A DNA stretch of 64,000 nucleotides. It comes from Cronobacter dublinensis subsp. dublinensis LMG 23823. Lineage in GTDB: Bacteria; Pseudomonadota; Gammaproteobacteria; Enterobacterales; Enterobacteriaceae. The position numbers were made by a program, and so were the translations under genes. Below are positions 35,377 through 43,286 of the stretch, one piece after another; within the stretch, counting starts at the first letter, position 1, and each line of letters starts with the position of its first letter. The stretch covers positions 2,666,001-2,730,000 of the forward strand of contig NZ_CP012266.1 in NCBI RefSeq assembly GCF_001277235.1. The letters are read 5' to 3'. The notes under the pieces are model-generated. The model did no database searches, had not been told where the DNA came from, and worked only from the letters and a program-made list of their open reading frames with translations.

Positions 35377-36528
35377 ATGGCATTCAATTTCGACGAAGAG
35401 ATCAACCGCCGTCACAGCGACAGCAGTAAGTGGAACACTCATGACGAATCGGTATTGCCGATGTGGGTGGCCGACACCGATTTTCGCTCGCCCGCCTGTA
35501 TTACCGACGCGCTGATAGCGCGCGTCGGGCACGGCGTTTTCGGCTACGGCGCGCATCCAAAGGGGCTTGCGCAGGCGTTTGTCGACTGGTGCGAGCGACG
35601 CTACGGGTGGCGCGTGGATCCGCAGTGGCTGGTGTTTTTACCGGGGATTGTCGCCGGGCTGAATCTCTCGGTGCGCGCGTTTACCGCCCCTGACGAGACG
35701 ACCATCGCCCCGACGCCGATTTACCCGCCGTTTCGCAAGTCCGCCGCGTTCGCCGGACGCGCGCAGATTAACGCGCCACTACAGACGCGCGGGCAGCGCC
35801 TGGCGCTCGATATCGACAGCCTGCGCGCGCAGCTTACCGGGCGCGAAAAACTGCTGATGCTCTGCAACCCGCAAAACCCTGGCGGTACGGCTTACCGCCG
35901 CGAGGAGCTGGAGGCGCAGCTGGCACTCGCGCAGGAGCGCGATCTGATTGTCTGCTCCGATGAAATCCACTGCGATCTCATCCTTGAGCCAGGCGTGCGT
36001 CATATTCCGTTCGCCTCGCTCAGCGAAGACGCCGCGCGGCGCTCCATCACGCTGATGTCGCCGTCCAAGACGTTCAACATCGCCGGGCTTGGCGCATCGG
36101 TGGCGGTCATCCCGGATGCCCGGCTTCGCCAGCGCTTTAGTGAGACGCGCGCCGGGATCGTGCCGAACGTGGACGTACTGGCGCTGACGGCCGCCGAAGC
36201 GGCATGGCGCGGCGGCGAGCCGTGGCTTGAGGAGCAACTGATTTATCTGCGCCGCAATCGCGATCGCCTGTATGACGCGATACGCGCGCTGCCGGGGCTC
36301 GATATGCTGCTGCCGGAGGCGACCTATCTCGCCTGGGTGGACGCGTCAGGGCTCGGCGTGGACAACCCGACGCGCTTCTTTAAAGAGCAGGGGCTCGGCT
36401 TCTCTCCTGGTGCGGATTTTGGCGACCCGCAGTACGTGCGCATTAACTTCGGCTGCACGGCCGCCACGCTGGAAACGGCCATCGCGCGCCTGACGCGCGC
36501 GGTTGAGGCCGCGTACATCAGGGCTTAA
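35377..36528 (+). CDS. PatB/MalY-type PLP-dependent C-S lyase
   Basis: A 383-residue fold-type I aminotransferase family member, likely a cystathionine beta-lyase. The N-terminal FNFDEEINRRHSDSSKW, then LPMWVADTDF, are typical of the PatB/MalY group. The PLP lysine is K231 in SPSKTFNIAGLG, with CNPQNPGGTAY and SDEIHCDLIL for cofactor contacts. It would cleave cystathionine or similar S-conjugates to a thiol, pyruvate and ammonia. Absent from this position in E. coli. Its 3' end overlaps the convergent dehydrogenase gene by 11 bases. Confidence 0.87.
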   Translation: MAFNFDEEINRRHSDSSKWNTHDESVLPMWVADTDFRSPACITDALIARVGHGVFGYGAHPKGLAQAFVDWCERRYGWRVDPQWLVFLPGIVAGLNLSVRAFTAPDETTIAPTPIYPPFRKSAAFAGRAQINAPLQTRGQRLALDIDSLRAQLTGREKLLMLCNPQNPGGTAYRREELEAQLALAQERDLIVCSDEIHCDLILEPGVRHIPFASLSEDAARRSITLMSPSKTFNIAGLGASVAVIPDARLRQRFSETRAGIVPNVDVLALTAAEAAWRGGEPWLEEQLIYLRRNRDRLYDAIRALPGLDMLLPEATYLAWVDASGLGVDNPTRFFKEQGLGFSPGADFGDPQYVRINFGCTAATLETAIARLTRAVEAAYIRA

Positions 36529-37684
36529 ACACCGCGCGCACGCAGCCGTCTTCTTTATTCTTAAACATTTCATAGCCACGCGGCGCGTCTTCCAGCGAGA
36601 AGCGGTGCGTGGCGAGGAAATCGGTACGCAGTTCCCCCCGCGAGGCGTGATCCAGCAGGCGTTTCATATAGCTTTGCCCGTGCTGCTGGGCGGTGCGAAT
36701 GGTTAAGCCTTTATTCATCGCCACGCCGAGCGGGAATTTATCCATCATCCCGTAGACGCCGAGAATAGCGAGCGTGCCGCCTTTCCGGCAGGCGCGGATC
36801 GCCTGACGCAGCGCCGCGCCGATATCGGTGTGCATCTTGAGCGCCTGTTTGGTGCGGTCATAAGCATATTCCAGCCCTTCGCCGTGCGCCTCCATGCCGA
36901 CCGCGTCGATGCAGCTGTCCGGGCCGCGGCCGCTGGTTATTTCAAGCAACGCCTCGTAGATATCTACTTTGGTGTAATCGAGCGGGATGGCGCCCACCAG
37001 ATCGCGGGCCATCGCCAGGCGCTCCGGGAAGCGGTCGATGGCGATCACTTTTTCCGCGCCCATCAGGTACGCGCTTTGCGCGGCCATCAGCCCGACGCCG
37101 CCGCAGCCCCAGACCGCGACCGTGTCGCCGGGGTGGATATTACAGAAATCCGCGCCCATGTAGCCCGTCGGCGCCGCGTCCGAGAGAAACAGCGCCTGTT
37201 CGTCAGAGACGCTTTCCGGCACCACAAAACAGTCGTTATCCGCGAACGGCACGCGCACATACTCGGCGTGCGAACCGGCATAGCCGCCGAAGGCGTGGCT
37301 GTAAGCGTAAATGCCCGCGGTGGGATAGCCGAGGATTTTCTCCTGCATATGCGCGTTCGGGTTGGTGTTATCGCAGCAGGAGGTGAGGCCGTGGTTGCAG
37401 TACCAACAGGCGCCGCACGAGATAAACGACGGCACCACGACGCGGTCGCCGCGGCGGATGTTTTTCACCTCCGGGCCCACTTCCACCACTTCGCCCATGA
37501 ATTCGTGGCCGAGAATATCGCCCTCTTCCATGCTCGGAATCAGGCCGTCGATGACGTGAAGATCGGAGCCGCAGGTGGTGGTGAGCCCCACTTTCAGGAT
37601 CACATCCTGCGGATTAACCAGGACAGGGTCGCTCACGGTCTCGACCCGCAGATCGTTCACGCCATTCCAGCAAAGTGCTCGCAT
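36518..37684 (-). CDS. Zinc-dependent alcohol dehydrogenase, formaldehyde-dehydrogenase-like
   Basis: A 388-residue medium-chain dehydrogenase. Catalytic zinc ligands are visible in TTCGSDLHV and GHEFMGEVVEVGP, and the structural zinc Cys set in ISCGACWYCNHGLTSCCDN. The NAD-binding motif is VAVWGCGGVGLMAAQ. It belongs to the glutathione-independent formaldehyde dehydrogenase-like group; the substrate cannot be read from sequence. It lies three bases after the SRPBCC gene, so both form an operon. Confidence 0.88.
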   Translation of the reverse strand: MRALCWNGVNDLRVETVSDPVLVNPQDVILKVGLTTTCGSDLHVIDGLIPSMEEGDILGHEFMGEVVEVGPEVKNIRRGDRVVVPSFISCGACWYCNHGLTSCCDNTNPNAHMQEKILGYPTAGIYAYSHAFGGYAGSHAEYVRVPFADNDCFVVPESVSDEQALFLSDAAPTGYMGADFCNIHPGDTVAVWGCGGVGLMAAQSAYLMGAEKVIAIDRFPERLAMARDLVGAIPLDYTKVDIYEALLEITSGRGPDSCIDAVGMEAHGEGLEYAYDRTKQALKMHTDIGAALRQAIRACRKGGTLAILGVYGMMDKFPLGVAMNKGLTIRTAQQHGQSYMKRLLDHASRGELRTDFLATHRFSLEDAPRGYEMFKNKEDGCVRAVFKP

Positions 37685-37687
37685 CGT

Positions 37688-38230
37688 TTATTCCTCCACC
37701 TTGTCCATGCCGCCGTGACGCCCCGCCGGTTGCGGGGTGTTGGTGGCGATTTCACCGGTTTCGGCGAGGTTCTTAAAGCGTCGCAGCGCCTGGCTCAGCA
37801 TCGCCTCAGGCACCAGATCGATTTTTTTCGACAGCCATTCGCCAAGAAAACCGCCCGGCGGGTCGAAGTGCAGCGCCAGCGTCACTTCGGTGCCGCGCTC
37901 CTCAGAGACATGGCGGAAAGTGAGCCTGCCGGCGTTCGGCACGGTGGCCTTTTTCTCCGACGCCCAGCTGATGTAGTGGCCGCGCTCTTCATCGACGATA
38001 TACGCGTCCCATTCGATGTTTTTGCCAAGCGGCATCCGTACCGCCCAGTGGGACGCGGTATCGCTGAGAATAGTGATACGGGCGAAATGTTCCATAATGC
38101 GCGGCAGGGTTGAGGGGGCGCGCCAGAGATCAAACAGCTCCTCGGCGGAGCGGTGAATAAGCAGGGAGCGGCGCAGCCCCGGCTCATCACGGTTAATCCA
38201 CAAATCAGTATGTTTTACGGTGTGTTGCAT
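37688..38230 (-). CDS. SRPBCC (START-like) family protein
   Basis: A 180-residue protein of the cyclase/dehydrase ligand-binding fold. Typical features are IHRSAEELFDLWRAPSTLP near the N-terminus, a central Trp-rich beta sheet (HWAVRMPLG, IEWDAYIVDE) and a long C-terminal helix. No catalytic residues can be assigned. First gene of a two-gene operon with the zinc alcohol dehydrogenase. GGGAGAG precedes the ATG. Confidence 0.85.
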   Translation of the reverse strand: MQHTVKHTDLWINRDEPGLRRSLLIHRSAEELFDLWRAPSTLPRIMEHFARITILSDTASHWAVRMPLGKNIEWDAYIVDEERGHYISWASEKKATVPNAGRLTFRHVSEERGTEVTLALHFDPPGGFLGEWLSKKIDLVPEAMLSQALRRFKNLAETGEIATNTPQPAGRHGGMDKVEE

Positions 38231-38322
38231 GAGTCTCTCCCATGGGGTCGAAAACAGGCGGCGGGTCTCTCCTTACGCTCTCTACAGGGTCATGCGGGAA
38301 TGGATCCCCTGAATACTATAGA

Positions 38323-38359
38323 CAAAAAAAGGGGCCAGACTTTGCGCCAGTCGGGCCCC
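38323..38359 (-). terminator. yecM terminator
   Basis: GGGGCCAGAC (38331-38340) pairs with 38350-38359 with one mismatch; on the minus strand seven T follow. It begins 18 bases after the yecM stop. Confidence 0.8.
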
Positions 38360-38377
38360 GGACGTTAACGCGCGCGA

Positions 38378-38941
38378 TTACTGCTGTTCGCTTGCAACGA
38401 TCTCTTCGAGGGAATACGGGTGGAATTTGATAGTCACGATGCGGTCGGTCACGGCGAGCGTCGGGTTCGGCAGGCGTTCGTGCTCACCCGCAGGCGAACT
38501 GGTTTTCACCGCGATATCCGGCGCCATCAGCCCCTCATCGCCGAGCAGCGCCAGCGCGCGCTGGTTGAGCGTTTCCGGCGCGCCGGGCAGCACAATTTCA
38601 ATATGTTCCCAGCCTTCATGCGGGTAGCGCTTCTCGCCAGGCCACGGTAGCTCGACGATGGTAAAGCGCCACGGGCCGACGCAGACGGGGTCGTCCAGCC
38701 GGAAGAGACAAATCGGGCGGCCATTAATGATGTTTTCGCTAAGCAGCGAGCCGCACTGCTCAAACCCGGCGCGCCAGCGCTCGGCGGTCGCGTTCTGGTG
38801 ACAGCGCAGGGAGATGTGATCGGCGTGCAGGCCGGTAATGTCGAGCGCAAGACGCGCGGCGAGCGTCTGTAGCGCCGCCTCAAAGCGCGGCAGATCCGCG
38901 CGGATATCCTGGAGGGCGTCCACGGTGTGCCAGTGGGTCAT
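38378..38941 (-). CDS. yecM: YecM, VOC-fold protein of unknown function
   Basis: A 187-residue protein of the YecM family, structurally related to glyoxalase/isomerase folds. Conserved His and Glu residues such as DHISLRCHQ and HEGWEHIEIVLPG suggest a metal site. No function is established. Divergent from argS as in E. coli. Confidence 0.93.
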   Translation of the reverse strand: MTHWHTVDALQDIRADLPRFEAALQTLAARLALDITGLHADHISLRCHQNATAERWRAGFEQCGSLLSENIINGRPICLFRLDDPVCVGPWRFTIVELPWPGEKRYPHEGWEHIEIVLPGAPETLNQRALALLGDEGLMAPDIAVKTSSPAGEHERLPNPTLAVTDRIVTIKFHPYSLEEIVASEQQ

Positions 38942-39127
38942 CGGTTTTTCTCATTCGGTGACAAAGGCGCTAATCTACCCTGTTTGGCGCCGCCGCTCCA
39001 GCGCGCGCCGCCCTGCCCGCCGGTGCTGACGCCGCCGCCTAAATGCAGTATACTTTTGCCCTCTTTTTTCTTAAGACCGCACGCTGCCGCCCTTCGACAG
39101 GCAGCGTTATTAACGTAAGGTATCCCG

Positions 39128-40861
39128 GTGAATATTCAGGCTCTTCTCTCAGAAAAAGTCAGTCAGGCACTGATTGCCGCAGGTGCGCCTGCGGATTGCG
39201 AACCGCAGGTTCGTCAGTCAGCCAGAGCGCAGTTCGGCGACTATCAGGCTAACGGCGTGATGGCTATCGCGAAAAAACTGGGCATGCCGCCGCGACAATT
39301 CGCCGAGCAGGCTATGGCGCATCTGGATCTCACCGGGATCGCCGCGAAAACGGAAATCGCCGGTCCTGGCTTTATCAATATCTTCCTCGACCCGGCGTTT
39401 CTCGCGCAGCACGTCGAAGCGGCCGTCACCTGCGATCGTGCAGGGGTTGAAAAAATGGCCGCGCCGCAAACTATCGTGGTGGACTACTCCGCCCCGAACG
39501 TCGCCAAAGAGATGCACGTGGGCCATCTTCGCTCCACCATCATCGGCGATGCGTCCGTGCGCACCCTGGAATTCCTCGGTCACAACGTTATCCGCGCCAA
39601 CCATGTCGGCGACTGGGGCACCCAGTTCGGCATGCTGATTGCCTGGCTTGAAAAACAGCAGCAGGAAAACGCCGGCGAAATGGCGCTCTCCGATCTCGAA
39701 GGGTTCTATCGCGAAGCCAAAAAACATTACGACGAAGACGAAGCGTTCGCGGCGCGCGCGCGCAGCTACGTGGTGAAACTGCAGGGCGGCGACGAATACT
39801 GCCGCGAGATGTGGCGCAAGCTGGTCGACATCACCATGGCGCAGAACCAGATAACCTATGAGCGCCTGAACGTGACCCTGACGCGCAAAGACGTGATGGG
39901 CGAAAGCCTCTATAACCCGATGCTGCCCGGCATCGTCGCCGACCTGAAAGCCAAAGGCCTGGCGGTGGAGAGCGAAGGCGCCACCGTGGTGTTCCTTGAC
40001 GAATACAAAAATAAAGAAGGCGAGCCGATGGGCGTCATCATCCAGAAAAAGGATGGCGGCTACCTCTACACCACGACAGATATCGCCTGTGCGAAATACC
40101 GCTACGAAACCCTGCATGCCGACCGCGTGCTCTATTACATCGACTCCCGTCAGCACCAGCACCTGATGCAGGCGTGGACTATCGTGCGTAAAGCAGGCTA
40201 CGTGCCGGAATCGGTGCCGCTGGAGCACCACATGTTCGGCATGATGCTCGGCAAAGACGGCAAACCGTTCAAAACCCGCGCGGGCGGCACCATCAAGCTT
40301 TCCGAACTGTTGGACGAAGCGCTGGAGCGCGCCCGTCGTCTGGTGGCGGAGAAAAACCCGGATATGCCTGCCGACGAGCTCGAAAAACTGGCGAACGCCG
40401 TGGGTATCGGCGCAGTGAAATACGCCGATCTCTCCAAAAGCCGCACCACCGATTACATTTTCGACTGGGATAACATGCTGGCCTTCGAAGGCAATACCGC
40501 GCCGTATATGCAGTATGCCTATACCCGCGTGCTGTCGGTGTTCCGCAAAGCGGGCGTGGCGGAGAGCGAACTGACTGCGCCGGTGGTGATTCAGGACGAT
40601 CGCGAAGCGCAGCTCGCCGCGCGTCTGTTGCAGTTTGAAGAAACCCTGAGCGTGGTAGCCCGCGACGGTACGCCGCATGTGATGTGCGCGTATCTCTACG
40701 ATCTGGCGGGTCTGTTCTCCGGCTTCTACGAGCACTGCCCTATCCTGAGCGCGGAAACCGACGCGCTGCGCCAGAGCCGCCTGAAACTGGCGCTGCTGAC
40801 CGCGAGAACGCTGAAGCTTGGGCTGGAGACGCTCGGCATCGAAACCGTCGAGCGCATGTAA
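39128..40861 (+). CDS. argS: Arginyl-tRNA synthetase
   Basis: A 577-residue class Ia synthetase. The N-terminal Add1 domain is followed by the HIGH-like motif in NVAKEMHVGHLRST and the catalytic core (NHVGDWGTQFGMLI). The C-terminal anticodon domain ends in ETVERM. GTG start (MNIQALLSEK), as in E. coli. A perfect 13-base bidirectional hairpin follows. Confidence 0.97.
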   Translation: MNIQALLSEKVSQALIAAGAPADCEPQVRQSARAQFGDYQANGVMAIAKKLGMPPRQFAEQAMAHLDLTGIAAKTEIAGPGFINIFLDPAFLAQHVEAAVTCDRAGVEKMAAPQTIVVDYSAPNVAKEMHVGHLRSTIIGDASVRTLEFLGHNVIRANHVGDWGTQFGMLIAWLEKQQQENAGEMALSDLEGFYREAKKHYDEDEAFAARARSYVVKLQGGDEYCREMWRKLVDITMAQNQITYERLNVTLTRKDVMGESLYNPMLPGIVADLKAKGLAVESEGATVVFLDEYKNKEGEPMGVIIQKKDGGYLYTTTDIACAKYRYETLHADRVLYYIDSRQHQHLMQAWTIVRKAGYVPESVPLEHHMFGMMLGKDGKPFKTRAGGTIKLSELLDEALERARRLVAEKNPDMPADELEKLANAVGIGAVKYADLSKSRTTDYIFDWDNMLAFEGNTAPYMQYAYTRVLSVFRKAGVAESELTAPVVIQDDREAQLAARLLQFEETLSVVARDGTPHVMCAYLYDLAGLFSGFYEHCPILSAETDALRQSRLKLALLTARTLKLGLETLGIETVERM

Positions 40862-40876
40862 TCTGTGCCTGCACGC

Positions 40877-40905
40877 AAAAAGGCCCGTCAGAGACGGGCC
40901 TTTTT
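40877..40905. terminator. Bidirectional terminator after argS
   Basis: AAAAAGGCCCGTC (40877-40889) and its exact complement at 40893-40905 form a 13-base stem, ending argS on the plus strand and the Crp-like regulator gene on the minus strand. Confidence 0.92.
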
Positions 40906-40917
40906 ACTGGCGCCTGC

Positions 40918-41544
40918 TCAATATTTTTGCGGCAGCTTGCCGATGGAAAACAGGCGGCCGCGCTGAATTTCGATATAACCGCCTTTGCGCAACTCCTGAA
41001 TCACTTTCATCACGTAGCTTTTGGATAAATTGGTGGTGCTGGTAATGTACTGGCTGGCATTGATCTTCAGGCGCGTTTCCGGTGGTAATTCACCCAGGGT
41101 GATTAACGATTTGCGCACCAGCATATAGGAATCCGCCGCGAAAAAATGGTAATTTTTCCATAGCAGTACATGATAATAAAATGAGATAACGTGGGAGAGT
41201 TCTTCCCAGAGCATTTGCTCTTCAATAATCTTAAAAAACTCTGCCCGGTTAATTCTTTTAACCAGACTGTCTTCTCTTATTATTAACCGAAAGCGCTCAA
41301 AACGGACGTTATGCGGCTCAAGAGAAATACCGATAATAGTGGCTCGGTGGGTTTCAAAGAAAATAAGGTTATCCCAATCCCGCGTCAGCGCCAGACTGCC
41401 TGACAACAGGATATTGATATACTCTTCATTCTGCGTCAGGCATGAACCGCGAGGATATTCTTTAATCGTGCCATGACCCTGTAAGGCATTAATCAGCGCC
41501 CTTATCTGGGCCTCCGGCCGTTGAGGTAAAGGATAGTGGTTCAT
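40918..41544 (-). CDS. Crp-like/IprA-type winged-helix transcriptional regulator
   Basis: A 208-residue protein. The first 120 residues look like a Crp-type beta-roll sensor without a recognisable nucleotide-binding cassette (the GE-RS motif is missing). The C-terminal 60 residues form a winged helix (TTNLSKSYVMKVIQELRKGGYIEI split at the recognition helix). I place it near the IprA/YaiV group, with moderate certainty. It is AT-richer than its neighbours and separated from rhiN by 600 bases. Target genes are unknown; it may act on the nearby rhiT-rhiN pair or on flagellar genes. Confidence 0.7.
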   Translation of the reverse strand: MNHYPLPQRPEAQIRALINALQGHGTIKEYPRGSCLTQNEEYINILLSGSLALTRDWDNLIFFETHRATIIGISLEPHNVRFERFRLIIREDSLVKRINRAEFFKIIEEQMLWEELSHVISFYYHVLLWKNYHFFAADSYMLVRKSLITLGELPPETRLKINASQYITSTTNLSKSYVMKVIQELRKGGYIEIQRGRLFSIGKLPQKY

Positions 41545-42146
41545 TTATTTATATGATCCATCAGGATTAGCGGCTTCGCAGACCGGCGCGGCCATATCGC
41601 CGACATACCTTAAGTCAGCCCGATATGCGAATGCGTTACCAAGTTATGCAATCGCGTAGCCAGACGAAAAACAGTGCGCTTTTATTAGGCTAATGTCATG
41701 ACAGACATTAACGCGGCAAAAAGTCACCGAGCGACAGGCATCCATGAGCAGCATCTGGAAATAATATTCTTAGCGCAACGCAAAGAATCACAGGCGTCAT
41801 AGCAGCGAAATTGCAGGGATTACCGGATTATTGTCTCAGCTAAAACGAATCAACAATAATGGCAGTGCGGCTCGCATCTTAAAGTCTGACAACGAAAAAA
41901 CAAGTCAAAATCAATTACTTTTTTGGAGAAATTTAATATTGAAAATATATTATTGGCCGAGTAAGCGCATTATTAATATCATCAAAGCCATAAAGAGAAA
42001 ATTTCTGTCTGAATAAGCTAATACTGATGATTTAAAACTCTTACTGGTAATGCGGTAAACCGGGCGTCTGACGCGGCGCTGAATAAAACCGCAAACGCCC
42101 GGTTGAATGGCCGCCGCGCGTCGGGATTGCGCGGCGGCAGGCATGA
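41545..42146. other. 602-base AT-rich intergenic region between the regulator and rhiN
   Basis: A long stretch with clearly lower GC than the backbone and no conserved gene. It contains the regulator promoter at its left, a possible short cationic ORF at 41939-42016, and at its right two inverted repeats (42058-42067 with 42095-42104; 42110-42119 with 42129-42138). Neither repeat has a U tract. The composition suggests acquired DNA. Confidence 0.7.
41939..42016 (+). CDS. Possible 25-residue cationic small protein
   Basis: TTG at 41939, preceded by GGAG ten bases earlier, opens a 25-codon frame rich in Lys, Arg, Ile and aromatic residues (MKIYYWPSKRII then NIIKAIKRKFLSE), which could fold as an amphipathic helix. 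The same frame runs back to 41831 without homology or ribosome-binding support. Nothing else supports expression. Confidence 0.25.
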   Translation: MKIYYWPSKRIINIIKAIKRKFLSE

Positions 42147-43286
42147 TTAGAGGAAAGTGCGCAAATATTCCGTCAGGCAGAGAATCGCCATCGCCTGGCC
42201 GTAGGGCATCGAGGTTAACGGGATCTGACGATAAAACGCCAGGTCGCTTCCCATGCCGGTGCCGAAGGAGACCTGCAGCAGTTCGCCCTGCGGCGAGACG
42301 TTCGCCACCACGCCTTTAATGGCTTTCTCTGCGACCGCGGCATAGTCCTTGCCGATATAACGCTTGCGTACCGCTTTTAGCAGGCCATACGCGAAACCGG
42401 CCGTGGCGGAGGCTTCGAGATAGGAGTCCGGGTGGTCCAGCAGCGTATGCCACAAGCCGCTGTCGTCCTGGCATCTGGCGAGCGCCGCCGCCTGGCGCTC
42501 CAGCACCTGAATCAGATAACGGCGCACCGCGTGGTTTTCCGGCCAGTCCATTAACTCCAGAAAATCCGGGATAACGATAGTCAGCCAGCTGTTGCCGCGC
42601 GCCCAGCGGGCTTTGGCGAAATTATGGTTGCCGTCGTAATTCCAGCCGTGGAACCACAGGCCGGTTTCCCGGTCCATCAGGTTCTGCACATGCAGTAGGA
42701 ACTGATACACGGCCTCGTCGACGTACGCCGGTTTGTTCAGCAGCTTGCCGATTTTCGCAAGCGGCAGCACGGTCATCATCAGCGTGTCGTCCCACATCTG
42801 CTGGTGATTCTCTTCGGCAAGGGTGATGTGCTGCATACCGCCGTCGTCGGTGCGCGGCATGTCATACATCGCCCACTCCGCCCAGCTCTCAAGCCACGGC
42901 AGCAGCCGGGTGTCGCCCGTTTCTTCGTAGCGGTAAGCGAGCGTCAGAAACGGCGCCATCGTGTTGACATTTTTGGTGGTCGCGCCTTCGGCAAAGCGCG
43001 CGGTAAACCAGTCGTCGATGATGGCGCGCATCCGCGCGTCGCCGGTCTGGCGGTAATAGTGATAGATACCGTAGAGCCCCACGCCGTGCGTCCACTCCCA
43101 GCCCGCCCAGCCTTTGGTGTCAATCACGCGTCCGTCATCCAGGCGCAGCAGGAACTGGCCGGTCTCATCCTGAATATTGATAAGGTTGTCGGTAATGTTA
43201 TGGATAATCGCCTTCAGTTCGTCGCGGGCAATGAAACGTTCGGGCTGACGCAGCAGCGGGCTGTGTTTTACAGGCCAGATAGTCAT
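42147..43286 (-). CDS. rhiN: RhiN-like unsaturated rhamnogalacturonyl hydrolase (GH105)
   Basis: A 379-residue (alpha/alpha)6-barrel hydrolase of family GH88/GH105, no signal peptide, so cytoplasmic. The catalytic region is QMWDDTLMMTVLPLAK, the Asp pair typical of YteR/YesR, with WTHGVGLYGI and ARGNSWL also conserved. It removes the unsaturated galacturonyl end from rhamnogalacturonan disaccharides. The start overlaps the rhiT stop (TAATG), so transporter and enzyme are coupled, the same order as the rhiTN operon of plant-associated enterobacteria. Confidence 0.88.
   Translation of the reverse strand: MTIWPVKHSPLLRQPERFIARDELKAIIHNITDNLINIQDETGQFLLRLDDGRVIDTKGWAGWEWTHGVGLYGIYHYYRQTGDARMRAIIDDWFTARFAEGATTKNVNTMAPFLTLAYRYEETGDTRLLPWLESWAEWAMYDMPRTDDGGMQHITLAEENHQQMWDDTLMMTVLPLAKIGKLLNKPAYVDEAVYQFLLHVQNLMDRETGLWFHGWNYDGNHNFAKARWARGNSWLTIVIPDFLELMDWPENHAVRRYLIQVLERQAAALARCQDDSGLWHTLLDHPDSYLEASATAGFAYGLLKAVRKRYIGKDYAAVAEKAIKGVVANVSPQGELLQVSFGTGMGSDLAFYRQIPLTSMPYGQAMAILCLTEYLRTFL

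Noticed and set aside
39218..40735. 505-codon open frame opposite argS
   Set aside because: Same reason: shadow of a conserved gene, with no start signal or domain.
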